From Verrucomicrobiota bacterium (GTDB taxonomy: Bacteria; Verrucomicrobiota; Verrucomicrobiia; Chthoniobacterales; Terrimicrobiaceae), in contig JAFKMU010000051.1 in assembly GCA_017305195.1 (NCBI GenBank), forward strand, positions 1-64,000: a DNA stretch of 64,000 bases, written 5' to 3'. The position numbers and the translations under genes are program-made. The notes below the pieces were generated by a model. The model did no database searches and was not told where the DNA came from. It worked only from the letters and a program-made list of their open reading frames with translations. Below are positions 1 to 6,690 of this stretch, piece by piece (the stretch's first letter is position 1; each line of letters opens with the position of its first letter).

Positions 1-54
1 AATCTGATGATCTTCACTCAACTCAACTGGAATGCTGATGGGGATAGCAGCCAT
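1..54 (-). CDS. Possible 5' end of a gene running off the left edge
   Basis: An ATG at 54 on the minus strand opens a frame of 18 codons with no stop before the window ends. It begins Met-Ala-Ala-Ile-Pro-Ile-Ser-Ile-Pro-Val-Glu-Leu-Ser-Glu-Asp-His. A TATAAA hexamer lies about six bases upstream of the ATG, and I see no Shine-Dalgarno sequence. The fragment is too short to name a family or prove coding. It would be the next gene of the integrated element, on the same strand as the cassette to its right. Confidence 0.3.
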   Translation of the reverse strand, partial: MAAIPISIPVELSEDHQI

Positions 55-208
55 ATCTGTTTTATACCGGCGGCTTGTTCAGGGAGGGCGGCACGATGTT
101 GGCGTATATCAGGAATTTTTGGACTTGTCGTGCCTTGCTGTGCAGAAAGTCAACATTTGTCTCAACGGCATTTCGTGTCCCACATCTGACTCGTGACATT
201 CTAGCCGT

Positions 209-220
209 AGTGGCAAGGAC
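209..220. repeat. 12-bp direct repeat, left copy
   Basis: AGTGGCAAGGAC here is identical to 1761-1772. The two copies lie just outside the four-gene toxin-antitoxin-like cassette (295-1742): one downstream of its last stop codon and one upstream of its first start codon. It could be a scar of cassette insertion or a shared regulator site. On the minus strand it contains TTGCCA, which resembles a -35 box. The rest of 55-294 shows no convincing gene. Confidence 0.6.
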
Positions 221-294
221 TGCAGCTTTTCTCTCATGTTGGATGGGGGATTAAGCCTGGTAGGAAAAAAATCGGCTTGGGGCGGACGGGTGTG

Positions 295-738
295 TTATTT
301 GCGGTTTTCCCTTTGCCGAGCGAGTGCCTTTTCCGAAAAGCCATAGCAGGGATATGAGGCGTCGTCGAAAAGGTCCCAAGTATAGACCTCATCTCGTTCT
401 TCCGAGAGGAAGGACACGAACGAACTGAAATCTGAAATAAACTCCTGAGTAATCTCGGAGAAGAGAACCGTGAGTTCAAAGCTACGAATGTTCGGGTGCC
501 GGAACGGCCAGAAGGTTTTAGGTGTCTCCGTTTCGATGTTGTTCCGCAGGCGAATGAAATCCGATGCACAACCAGAAACTTCGCAGAGATAGACCCAGCG
601 CAGTCCGAGCCACGGCCCTTTGGTTTCGATCCACGCAATTTCACCTTTGAATGCCCTGACATTCTCCGGTCCATGAATGTCTCTGAGGCCGCGAACGATG
701 CTGTTTCGAGCTTCCGTAAGGTAGTTGATTGTCATCAT
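295..738 (-). CDS. Unknown 147-aa protein, last gene of the TA-like cassette
   Basis: I do not recognise the family. The chosen ATG at 738 overlaps the stop of the HTH gene upstream (ATGA, 735-738), so the two are translationally coupled; a longer frame to 834 lies inside the HTH gene and is unlikely. The protein is soluble-looking, with no signal peptide or membrane segment. It is rich in aromatic residues, with clusters such as GPWLGLRWVYLCEVSG and PKTFWPFRHPN, and has an acidic stretch (SEERDEVYTWDLFDDAS) near the C-terminus. By position it is the partner of the second HTH protein, so it may be an effector or toxin-like product of a second module. That role is inference from gene order only. 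Confidence 0.7.
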   Translation of the reverse strand: MMTINYLTEARNSIVRGLRDIHGPENVRAFKGEIAWIETKGPWLGLRWVYLCEVSGCASDFIRLRNNIETETPKTFWPFRHPNIRSFELTVLFSEITQEFISDFSSFVSFLSEERDEVYTWDLFDDASYPCYGFSEKALARQRENRK

Positions 739-1097
739 ACGGGGACCATACGCAAAAGTGTTTCGGGTTGAGCTTGCATAATTTGCAACAGGCGCGCGGC
801 GGCCCCCGAGGGCTTCCGCTCGCCGGACTCCCATTTTCCGACCGTTGCATCTGGCACATTCAGGATCCGCGCCATCCGGGATCGGCTCAATTTCTGTTGC
901 CTCCGCAGCTTGAGGATTTGGGAGGGCGTAAATTGCGGGGCCGGACGGACAACACGGAAAGTGCGCAGGGTGAGCTTTTTCTTGCCCTTGTAATGGTCCA
1001 CCAGTTCTTCCATGTCCTGGACGAACTGCGCGGGATCGAAAATCACGTCGTCCCAGCTTTTGATACGCGTCGGCGCGTCCGAAGATTTTCGACGCAT
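735..1097 (-). CDS. XRE-type helix-turn-helix protein, second antitoxin-like paralogue
   Basis: This 120-residue protein has a C-terminal XRE helix-turn-helix at about residues 57-115 (FTPSQILKLRRQQ, then LNVPDATVGKWESGERKPSG). It shares LNVP, WESG, KPSGAA, LL and PE-LL positions with the antitoxin encoded just upstream (1099-1419), so the two look like tandem paralogues. The N-terminal half, which in such proteins usually binds the partner, is different (WDDVIFDPAQFVQDMEELVDHY), which suggests a different partner. The start lies one base after the upstream stop, and the stop overlaps the start of the unknown 147-aa gene. The protein probably binds DNA and represses its own operon. No toxin of a known family follows it. 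Confidence 0.85.
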   Translation of the reverse strand: MRRKSSDAPTRIKSWDDVIFDPAQFVQDMEELVDHYKGKKKLTLRTFRVVRPAPQFTPSQILKLRRQQKLSRSRMARILNVPDATVGKWESGERKPSGAAARLLQIMQAQPETLLRMVPV

Positions 1098-1098
1098 A

Positions 1099-1419
1099 CT
1101 ACGCTACCAACAGGGCCTCCGGTTTTTCCTTCGCAATCGTCAGCAGCTTGAGGGCGGCCCCGCTGGGGTTCTTGCTGCCGCTTTCCCACGAGATATATGT
1201 TTTTGTGGGCACATTCAGGATTTCCGCAAATACAGCTTGGCTGGCTCCCCACTTTGTCCGAATGGCTCGGATTTCATCGGGTTTCATGGGGGGAATGACA
1301 TGACGCACGCGCGTGCGCAATTCTCCGGCACGTCCCGCCCGAACCATCTGCACCATGTCTTGCACAGCGGCGACCAACTGATCGCCGTCAAATTCGATTT
1401 CTTCGTGTTTCTTTTTCAT
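1099..1419 (-). CDS. HTH antitoxin (HigA/NadS-like)
   Basis: This is a 106-residue protein with an XRE-family helix-turn-helix in its C-terminal half (MKPDEIRAIRTKWGASQAVF, then LNVPTKTYISWESGSKNPSG). The start ATG at 1419 overlaps the stop of the toxin gene (1416-1419), the reversed toxin-first order typical of HigBA and related pairs. Family knowledge says such proteins neutralise the toxin by direct binding and repress the operon through the HTH. The imperfect palindrome at 1744-1758, just upstream of the toxin start, is a possible operator. I am confident of the family fold; the exact subfamily is not certain. Confidence 0.88.
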   Translation of the reverse strand: MKKKHEEIEFDGDQLVAAVQDMVQMVRAGRAGELRTRVRHVIPPMKPDEIRAIRTKWGASQAVFAEILNVPTKTYISWESGSKNPSGAALKLLTIAKEKPEALLVA

Positions 1420-1742
1420 CGTGATTTCAGGTAGGCGGCCTGCAAACGCAGGGCCGCTTTTTGATCTTCCGTCAAATCGCTTTGGCGGCTTTTAGTGTAG
1501 GCGAACGCCAGATAGACGACACAGCGCTCCTTTTCATGAAAATAGACGACTCGTGCGCCTGCGCTTTTTCCTCTGCCTGGCATTTTCATCCGTATCTTCC
1601 GAAAGCCTCCGGTTCCCTGAATCAAATCGCCCCGTTCAGGATCGGCTATCAGGTCGTTTTCCAATTCCTCTAAAGAATCTTCCGCGTCCAATCTGGCAAT
1701 CTGTTCCGTGAATTTCACTGACTCGATAAAGAGAATTTTCAT
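1416..1742 (-). CDS. RelE/HigB-like type II toxin
   Basis: This 108-residue protein has the layout of the RelE-like toxins paired with HTH antitoxins. An N-terminal helix (FTEQIARLDAEDSLEELENDL) is followed by DLIQGTGGFRKIRMKMPGRG, then GARVVYFH and VYLAFAYTK strands and a C-terminal KSRQSDLTEDQKAALR helix. Such proteins act as ribosome-dependent mRNA endonucleases. Basic residues of the central strands (Arg/Lys in FRKIRMK, Arg in GARVV) are kept, so the gene looks intact. It is the first gene of the cassette, 33 bases downstream of the integrase stop on the same strand, and may be read from its own promoter near 1744-1772. No clear Shine-Dalgarno precedes the ATG. Confidence 0.88.
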   Translation of the reverse strand: MKILFIESVKFTEQIARLDAEDSLEELENDLIADPERGDLIQGTGGFRKIRMKMPGRGKSAGARVVYFHEKERCVVYLAFAYTKSRQSDLTEDQKAALRLQAAYLKSR

Positions 1743-1743
1743 A

Positions 1744-1758
1744 TACTACTTAGTGGTA
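1744..1758. promoter_or_regulatory. Candidate operator of the TA cassette
   Basis: TACTAC-TTA-GTGGTA is an imperfect inverted repeat with one mismatch per half, ending two bases from the toxin ATG. Its position, between integrase and toxin, fits an autoregulatory HTH operator. No second copy was found inside the cassette, so it is a candidate only. Confidence 0.35.
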
Positions 1759-1760
1759 GG

Positions 1761-1772
1761 AGTGGCAAGGAC
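1761..1772. repeat. 12-bp direct repeat, right copy
   Basis: AGTGGCAAGGAC, identical to 209-220, sits between the integrase stop and the toxin start. On the minus strand its TTGCCA could serve as a -35 element for the toxin operon. Confidence 0.6.
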
Positions 1773-1775
1773 ATT

Positions 1776-2837
1776 TCAGGACGCGATGGCGGCTTCGAGG
1801 GAAACGCGGGGCATGGTAATGATCTTCTTCTTCGCGAGTTCCTCGTATTGGTCGAGAGCCGGAAGGACCACGTGTGCGCCCTTGGCGTAGGCTTCGTGCA
1901 CGGCCCGACTGCTATGCCCGAGGGCATCCTGCGCGAACCGTTGAGGATAACCGCATTTTTTGGCCCTTTGCGCCCACGAATGCCGATAGCTGTGCAGACT
2001 GACGCCGACCACACCGGCGATGCGGCAGCGGCGGCGAAACTCCGTGGCGCGAGCATTGGCACCCGCCGTTTTGATGGTCGGGAACAATGGCCCGAATTTC
2101 GGCCGGGTTGACAGTATCTCCCGCAACCGCTTGCCGATGGTCAGACGGGCCGGCTCGCTATCTTCACCGAGCTTCTTGCGCCGGTAAACGAGGAGGCCAT
2201 TTTGCCAGTCGATCTTGTCGGCCTCCAATTCGGCTGCGTCCGACTGTGCCGCGCCGGTCTCGTAAAGGAAGTCGTAATAGGCCCGTTTCTCATCATTCCG
2301 CTCACTGGCCGTGATCTTGGCGTGTTCTTCCGCCGTAACGGCCCGCTTGCGCTTGCCTCGCACTTTGGGCCAGGCGCGTTTGGCCAGAATCGGCCATGCC
2401 AGCCAGCCAATGTCGAGGGAGAGGTTGTGAAGGCGGCGCAAATAATGCGCGAAGGAATTGCTGTTCTTGTGGAGCAGGTTCAGCAGTTCTTCCGCCGTGG
2501 TCTGTACGATGGGACGCTTGCGCAGGGTGTCGAATTCGTGGGAATCCATCGCCCGTTGGCACCGAGCGCGGGTTGACTCGATCCCATGGGTGGACATTTC
2601 GGCCATGACATCGGCCCAAGTCCGCGTGGACATTTTGACGTCATGGGCCGCCAGATAGGTGCGGGCAATCGCCAGATTGATCGAAGGCTGGCGATGCGAT
2701 TCGTTTTTGCTGTGCAGCAGCTTTTCCGCGACTTCGCGATCCTTCGTCCGCAAGCTGCCTTGCTTGGACGAATCCTGATTGTCCTGCCAATAATAGACCC
2801 CGTTGGCGCGCTGGTAGAGTCTGTATCTGTTGAGCAT
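1776..2837 (-). CDS. Tyrosine recombinase (integrase) of a tRNA-Asn element
   Basis: The protein is 353 residues from the ATG at 2837, which has GGAG seven bases upstream; a TTG at 2873 is a weaker start. The C-terminal catalytic domain shows HSYRHSW, then DALGHSS and a tyrosine in AVHEAYAKG, matching the H-x-x-R-H, G-H and Tyr nucleophile of the family. The first catalytic arginine, normally in TGLR-x-SEL, is replaced: the site reads ETGAAQSDAAEL, with Ala197 and Gln198. I recall similar variants among verrucomicrobial integrases, so this may be a lineage feature and not decay. The gene faces the 3' end of tRNA-Asn 185 bases away, the classic position for an integrase at its attachment site. 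It would insert and excise the element to its left. Confidence 0.88.
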   Translation of the reverse strand: MLNRYRLYQRANGVYYWQDNQDSSKQGSLRTKDREVAEKLLHSKNESHRQPSINLAIARTYLAAHDVKMSTRTWADVMAEMSTHGIESTRARCQRAMDSHEFDTLRKRPIVQTTAEELLNLLHKNSNSFAHYLRRLHNLSLDIGWLAWPILAKRAWPKVRGKRKRAVTAEEHAKITASERNDEKRAYYDFLYETGAAQSDAAELEADKIDWQNGLLVYRRKKLGEDSEPARLTIGKRLREILSTRPKFGPLFPTIKTAGANARATEFRRRCRIAGVVGVSLHSYRHSWAQRAKKCGYPQRFAQDALGHSSRAVHEAYAKGAHVVLPALDQYEELAKKKIITMPRVSLEAAIAS

Positions 2838-2942
2838 GATTTTCTCCAGGTTGTAGGAGATATCACGACCCAAACATTTCCGTTACCGAGCAGCCGCCGA
2901 GCTGGTTCGAGTTGGCACGAATTTTGAAGGCCGCCTCGGTTT

Positions 2943-2963
2943 TGCTGGCAATTCTGCTGGCAA
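2943..2963. repeat. Two 9-bp direct repeats between integrase and tRNA
   Basis: TGCTGGCAA occurs at 2943-2951 and again at 2955-2963, a 12-base period, in the gene-free DNA between the integrase start and the tRNA-Asn 3' end. Arm-type binding sites of tyrosine recombinases lie in such places. The repeat is short, so this is only suggestive. Confidence 0.35.
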
Positions 2964-3022
2964 ACGGCCTGTTTTTGGCCTCGGGAGGGGCGATTTACTC
3001 TGGTCTACAGAGTAAAAGAAAG

Positions 3023-3097
3023 TGGCTCCTGAGGTAGGATTCGAACCTACGACCAATCGGTTAACAGCCGACCGCTCTACCACTGAGCTACTCAGGA
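3023..3097 (-). tRNA. tRNA-Asn (GTT)
   Basis: The minus strand folds as a cloverleaf with a 7-bp acceptor (TCCTGAG with CTCAGGA), the D-arm segment AGCTCAGTGGTAGAGC, an anticodon loop CTGTTAA with anticodon GTT, and a T-arm GTAGGTTCGAATCCTAC. CCA is encoded at 3025-3023. The 3' end points at the integrase gene, so the last part of the tRNA is the likely attachment core, with the tRNA restored by the element. A weak TTGCAT-N17-TTTCTT promoter lies upstream. Confidence 0.96.
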
Positions 3098-3239
3098 ATT
3101 CGTTTTCGAGAGCGGGTAAAGAAACGCTGTTGGCTGGGTTCATGCAAGCTTTTTTACAAGATTCCCGTCGTTGCTGAGGAGAAGCTTCTTTTCTGCCGAG
3201 GTGGTTTGCTTTCAGGAAATTTTGCGGTAACGAGGGCCG

Positions 3240-3971
3240 ATGGAATCGAAGTGGCCCGCCGAACTGGAGCAAGGACTCATCCCCACCGATGACAACATGG
3301 GCATCATGACCCGTGAACTCGGCCCGGCGGCGCGGGAGTTTGTAGAACTGTCGAAGACGGCGGCGCTCCCGCTGCTGGATATCGGCGCGGCCTATGGCAA
3401 TGCCACCCTGCCCGCTCTGAAAAATGGCGCGACGGTCGTGGCGCTCGATCTGTCGCCGACGGAACTGGCCATCCTCCAGCAGTCGGCGGACGCCGAGGAA
3501 CAACGGCGACTGGTCGTCATGCCGGTGCGATTCCCGCAGGAGGTCAACCTGCTCAACTCTTCGCTGTCGGGCGTGCTGGGCGGCCAGGTGCTGCACTTCC
3601 TCGATGGCCCCACGCTCGAAGCGGCTCTTGGCAAAATCCACCGATGGCTCGCGCCCGGCGGACGCCTCTATGCCATCACGATCACCCCGAGCCTGAGCTA
3701 CTACCGCAAGTTTTGGGACGAGTATCAGGTCCGCAAAGCGCGCGGCGATCGCTGGCCGGGTGTTTTCAATCCGAAAGACGTCGCCACCCCGGAGTGGCGG
3801 GACCGCCTGCCCGATCTGATTCATCTTTTCGACACGGACATCCTCGGCCGGGCCGTACGCGCGGCGGGATTTGAAATCGAGACGCTGGAGTATTTTTGCT
3901 TCACGAATTTCCCCGACAAGCACCGCACGGACGGGAGAGAATTTCTGACCCTTACGGCGGTGAAGCGATAG
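3240..3971 (+). CDS. Class I SAM-dependent methyltransferase
   Basis: The protein is 243 residues with a Rossmann-type methyltransferase core. Motif I is LLDIGAAYGNATLPALKNG at about residues 44-62, the acidic end of beta-2 is VVALDLSPTEL, and a later LAPGGRLYAITI segment matches the post-IV strand. The first glycine-rich loop is altered (DIGAAYGN, where GxGxG is usual). The C-terminal part (YYRKFWDEYQVRKARGD, then WRDRLPDLIHLFD) is probably substrate-specific. The substrate cannot be told from sequence. The ATG has GAGGG close upstream. This is the first backbone gene beyond tRNA-Asn and reads toward the HdeD-like gene 47 bases downstream. Confidence 0.8.
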   Translation: MESKWPAELEQGLIPTDDNMGIMTRELGPAAREFVELSKTAALPLLDIGAAYGNATLPALKNGATVVALDLSPTELAILQQSADAEEQRRLVVMPVRFPQEVNLLNSSLSGVLGGQVLHFLDGPTLEAALGKIHRWLAPGGRLYAITITPSLSYYRKFWDEYQVRKARGDRWPGVFNPKDVATPEWRDRLPDLIHLFDTDILGRAVRAAGFEIETLEYFCFTNFPDKHRTDGREFLTLTAVKR

Positions 3972-4018
3972 AAAATCGAAGCTGGCGATCCCGCCGGGTC
4001 TGGCTAGAGTCCGCCCTG

Positions 4019-4564
4019 ATGAGCATCGTAAATCCTCCCCATCACGGGCACAGCAAGAGCTGGCTGATTTTCTCGGGTATTCTATCACTCGTTCTGGGCT
4101 TCCTCGCGATCAGCTTTCCGTACTTCTTTTCGCTGGTCGTCACCCAGGTGATCGGCATTTTCTGCCTCCTCAGCGGGTGCGTCTCTCTCGGCCTCGCCAT
4201 CTCGGGCAAAAAGCCGGACCATCGCGTGCTGAATTCCATCGCGGCACTCATTCGCATCGCAGCGGGCGCAGCCCTGCTGATTTGTGCGACCTCCGGAGCT
4301 CAGGTGATTACCCTCATCTTCGCCGTTTTCCTCATCCTTGAGGGTATCGTGACGATCTCCGGAGCCTTCCGACTGCGCGGACACGGCGGCTGGGGATTCT
4401 TCGTATTTTCCGGCGTGATCGCCCTGATCCTCGGCGTGATGATCTATTTCCAATGGCCGGCGAATACCGGTTGGGTCATCGGCACATTCTACGGGATCAA
4501 CTCGATCTTTTACGGCGTCTCGCTGCTGGGCCTCGGGTTTTCCTCTCCCAAGGCCGCAGCCTGA
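4019..4564 (+). CDS. HdeD-family (DUF308) membrane protein
   Basis: The protein is 181 residues with about six hydrophobic segments and very short loops (for example WLIFSGILSLVLGFLAISFP and VVTQVIGIFCLLSGCVSLGL). The repeated G-hydrophobic-LG-hydrophobic pattern is typical of HdeD/DUF308 proteins, in which a two-helix unit occurs three times. HdeD of E. coli is linked to acid resistance, but most relatives have no assigned job. I chose the ATG at 4019 because the preceding 41 codons of the open frame overlap the methyltransferase and do not look like protein. It ends 12 bases before the convergent LOG-family gene. Confidence 0.8.
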   Translation: MSIVNPPHHGHSKSWLIFSGILSLVLGFLAISFPYFFSLVVTQVIGIFCLLSGCVSLGLAISGKKPDHRVLNSIAALIRIAAGAALLICATSGAQVITLIFAVFLILEGIVTISGAFRLRGHGGWGFFVFSGVIALILGVMIYFQWPANTGWVIGTFYGINSIFYGVSLLGLGFSSPKAAA

Positions 4565-4576
4565 TTCGGCAAAAGC

Positions 4577-5599
4577 TTATTCCAGCGTCTCGGAGGCGTT
4601 GATCGCATCGATCAGCGCCCGGATGCCGCCAAAGTCGTGCTTGGTCGGCGTGAGGACGATGCGCGGCAGATCGGCCAGCTGCACCTCGGCAGCCTCCTCC
4701 GGCAAAGCCGGTCCCTGCGTGATCGCTCCATCGACGAGCAGATAGGCAAAGTCGCGATTGAGCTTCTCCAGTGCGGAGTCTGTCAGATGATGGCGGATGC
4801 GGATCACCATCGCCTCCCGCACCCAGCGGTAAGAGTGGAAGTTTTTGTAGAACTGCAGGATCTCCGCTTCGGCCTCCTCGATACTATGCGTGATCTTGAA
4901 GAGATTCAGGTCCGACGGTGAGATAAGCCCCTGCTGCAGCAGATCCAGAGAAACAAACCGCCGCCACGTCTCCCAGTAGTGCCCATTGGGCCGGTCAACG
5001 AAAACGATGGGCACAATGGCGCTCTTGCCGGTCTGCATGAGGGTAAGCACCTCAAAACCCTCGTCATGCGTGCCAAATCCCCCCGGAAAAAGCACGAAGG
5101 CATGGGTTTCCTTTACGAAATGCAGCTTGCGGGTGAAGAAATAGCGGAAGCTGATGAGCTTTGGATCGCCGTCGATCACCTCATTGGCGCGCTGCTCGAA
5201 AGGAAGCCGGATATTGAGGCCGAAGCTCTTTTCCGCCCCGGCACCCTCCTGCGCTGCACCCATGATGCCATCGCCGCCCCCGGTGATGATCATGTAGCCG
5301 TGCTGAACGATCCGGTGGGCAAACTCCCGGGCCAGTTGATACTCCTGGGCGTCGCGCTTTGTCCGTGCGCTGCCGAAGACAGCCACCTTGCGGATGCCGT
5401 GATATTTGCTGAAAACGCTGGTGGCGTAGCGCAGTTCGCGCATGGCGCGGCTGTAGAGTTTCAGGTCGGCGATGCCGGCTCCGTCGCGTCCGAAACGCAG
5501 GACGGTCTCCACCATCTCCTCGAGCAGCTCCGCCTGGCGGCCTTGAGCGACATCGGAAATGAGGCTTTTTATCAGGTCTGCTTTCTCTTTATCTTTCAT
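4577..5599 (-). CDS. LOG-family protein (nucleotide 5'-monophosphate nucleosidase-like)
   Basis: The protein is 340 residues. The LOG signature is complete: GGGDGIMGAAQEGA in the first half and FPGGFGTHDEGFE (PGGxGTxxE) some 70 residues later, with KVAVFGSAR at the start of the Rossmann fold. Such proteins were long annotated as lysine decarboxylases, but characterised members hydrolyse the N-glycosidic bond of nucleoside 5'-monophosphates (plant LOG, bacterial PpnN). This one is longer than the roughly 190-residue basic LOG fold, with about 70 extra N-terminal residues (LLEEMVETVLRFGRDGAG) and a C-terminal extension of about 90. It is transcribed away from aroF, with 71 bases between the two starts. 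Confidence 0.85.
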   Translation of the reverse strand: MKDKEKADLIKSLISDVAQGRQAELLEEMVETVLRFGRDGAGIADLKLYSRAMRELRYATSVFSKYHGIRKVAVFGSARTKRDAQEYQLAREFAHRIVQHGYMIITGGGDGIMGAAQEGAGAEKSFGLNIRLPFEQRANEVIDGDPKLISFRYFFTRKLHFVKETHAFVLFPGGFGTHDEGFEVLTLMQTGKSAIVPIVFVDRPNGHYWETWRRFVSLDLLQQGLISPSDLNLFKITHSIEEAEAEILQFYKNFHSYRWVREAMVIRIRHHLTDSALEKLNRDFAYLLVDGAITQGPALPEEAAEVQLADLPRIVLTPTKHDFGGIRALIDAINASETLE

Positions 5600-5670
5600 G
5601 GCGTACCGAGTTGCTCAAACATCTTCCCTCTTCTGCCTTTAGACGCTGAATCCCTCAATTACTGGAAACC

Positions 5671-6690
5671 ATGATCATCGTTCTTCGACCCCACGCCAGC
5701 AAGGAACAAATCGACCAGGTGCTTCACGAAGTGGAGGTCCTCGGGTACACGCCCGCCCCCATCCACGGAGCGACGCAAACGGTGATCGCCGCCATCGGCG
5801 ATGAGCGCACGCACGCCAATCTCGAGTCCCTCACCGCCTTTCCCCAGGTCGAGAGCGTCCTGCGTGTCCAGAAGCGCTACAAGCTCGCCAGCCGCGAATC
5901 CCACCCGGCCGACACGGTCATCAATGTCGACGGGGTCCAGGTCGGCGGCGGGCACTTTGGCCTCATGGCCGGTCCCTGCTCCGTGGAAAGCGAGGAGCAG
6001 CTCATGAAAACCGCCCACGCCGTGAAGGCCGCAGGCGCGACCATCCTGCGCGGCGGGGCCTACAAGCCGCGCACTTCGCCCTACGAATTCCAGGGCCTCG
6101 GCAAGGAAGGCCTCCGCCTCCTCGCGCTTGCCCGCAAGGAAACCGGGCTCAAAATCATCACCGAGGTCCTGAGCGAACGCGATGTCGAGCACGTCGCCGA
6201 GACGGCCGACATCCTGCAAATCGGCGCGCGCAATGCGCAGAATTACCAGCTCCTCATCGAGGCGGCCAAGAGTGGCAAAGCCGTGCTGCTGAAGCGCGGC
6301 ATGAGCGAGCGCATCGAGGAATGGCTCCTCGCCGCCGAGTACCTGCTCGCCCACGGCAACCCGAATGTCTTCCTCTGCGAGCGCGGCATCCGAACCTTCG
6401 AAACCTACACCCGCAATACCCTCGACCTCGCCGCCGTGGCCATCGCCAAGAAGGAAAGCCATCTCCCCGTCATCATCGACCCGAGCCAGGGCTGCGGGCG
6501 GGCCGATCTCGTGATCTCGCTCTGCATCGGCGCCGTCGCCATGGGAGCGGACGGCCTCCTCATCGAGGTGCACCCCAACCCGGCCGAGGCACTCAGCGAC
6601 GGCCAGCAGCAGGTGGATTTCGCCGGATTCCAGAAACTCGTAGCCTCCATCCAGCCCTTCCTCCAGGCGGTCAATCAATCCGTCGCCTAG
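5671..6690 (+). CDS. aroF: 3-deoxy-7-phosphoheptulonate synthase (DAHP synthase, type I-beta)
   Basis: This enzyme condenses phosphoenolpyruvate and erythrose 4-phosphate, the first step of the shikimate pathway. The protein is 339 residues: an N-terminal ferredoxin-like regulatory domain (1-85) and a TIM barrel beginning with GLMAGPCSVESEEQL. LRGGAYKPRTSPYEFQG, LKRGMSERIEEWL and IEVHPNPAEALSDGQQ are present. By alignment with the Thermotoga enzyme the metal ligands are Cys103, Glu299 and Asp310. The position of the conserved histidine in DPSH is Gln273 (DPSQGCGRADL). The regulatory domain suggests feedback control. The stop codon is followed directly by the ATG of the next gene. Confidence 0.92.
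   Translation: MIIVLRPHASKEQIDQVLHEVEVLGYTPAPIHGATQTVIAAIGDERTHANLESLTAFPQVESVLRVQKRYKLASRESHPADTVINVDGVQVGGGHFGLMAGPCSVESEEQLMKTAHAVKAAGATILRGGAYKPRTSPYEFQGLGKEGLRLLALARKETGLKIITEVLSERDVEHVAETADILQIGARNAQNYQLLIEAAKSGKAVLLKRGMSERIEEWLLAAEYLLAHGNPNVFLCERGIRTFETYTRNTLDLAAVAIAKKESHLPVIIDPSQGCGRADLVISLCIGAVAMGADGLLIEVHPNPAEALSDGQQQVDFAGFQKLVASIQPFLQAVNQSVA

Noticed and set aside
7-189. 60-codon plus-strand frame at the left edge
   Set aside because: No family resemblance or ribosome-binding site, and composition unlike the neighbouring genes.
234-674. 146-codon minus-strand frame overlapping the unknown cassette gene
   Set aside because: It lies in another frame of the better supported 295-738 gene, which is coupled to the HTH gene by ATGA.
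2883-4088. 401-codon open frame on the minus strand
   Set aside because: It runs antisense through tRNA-Asn and the methyltransferase and has shadow-like composition; both features it crosses are well supported.
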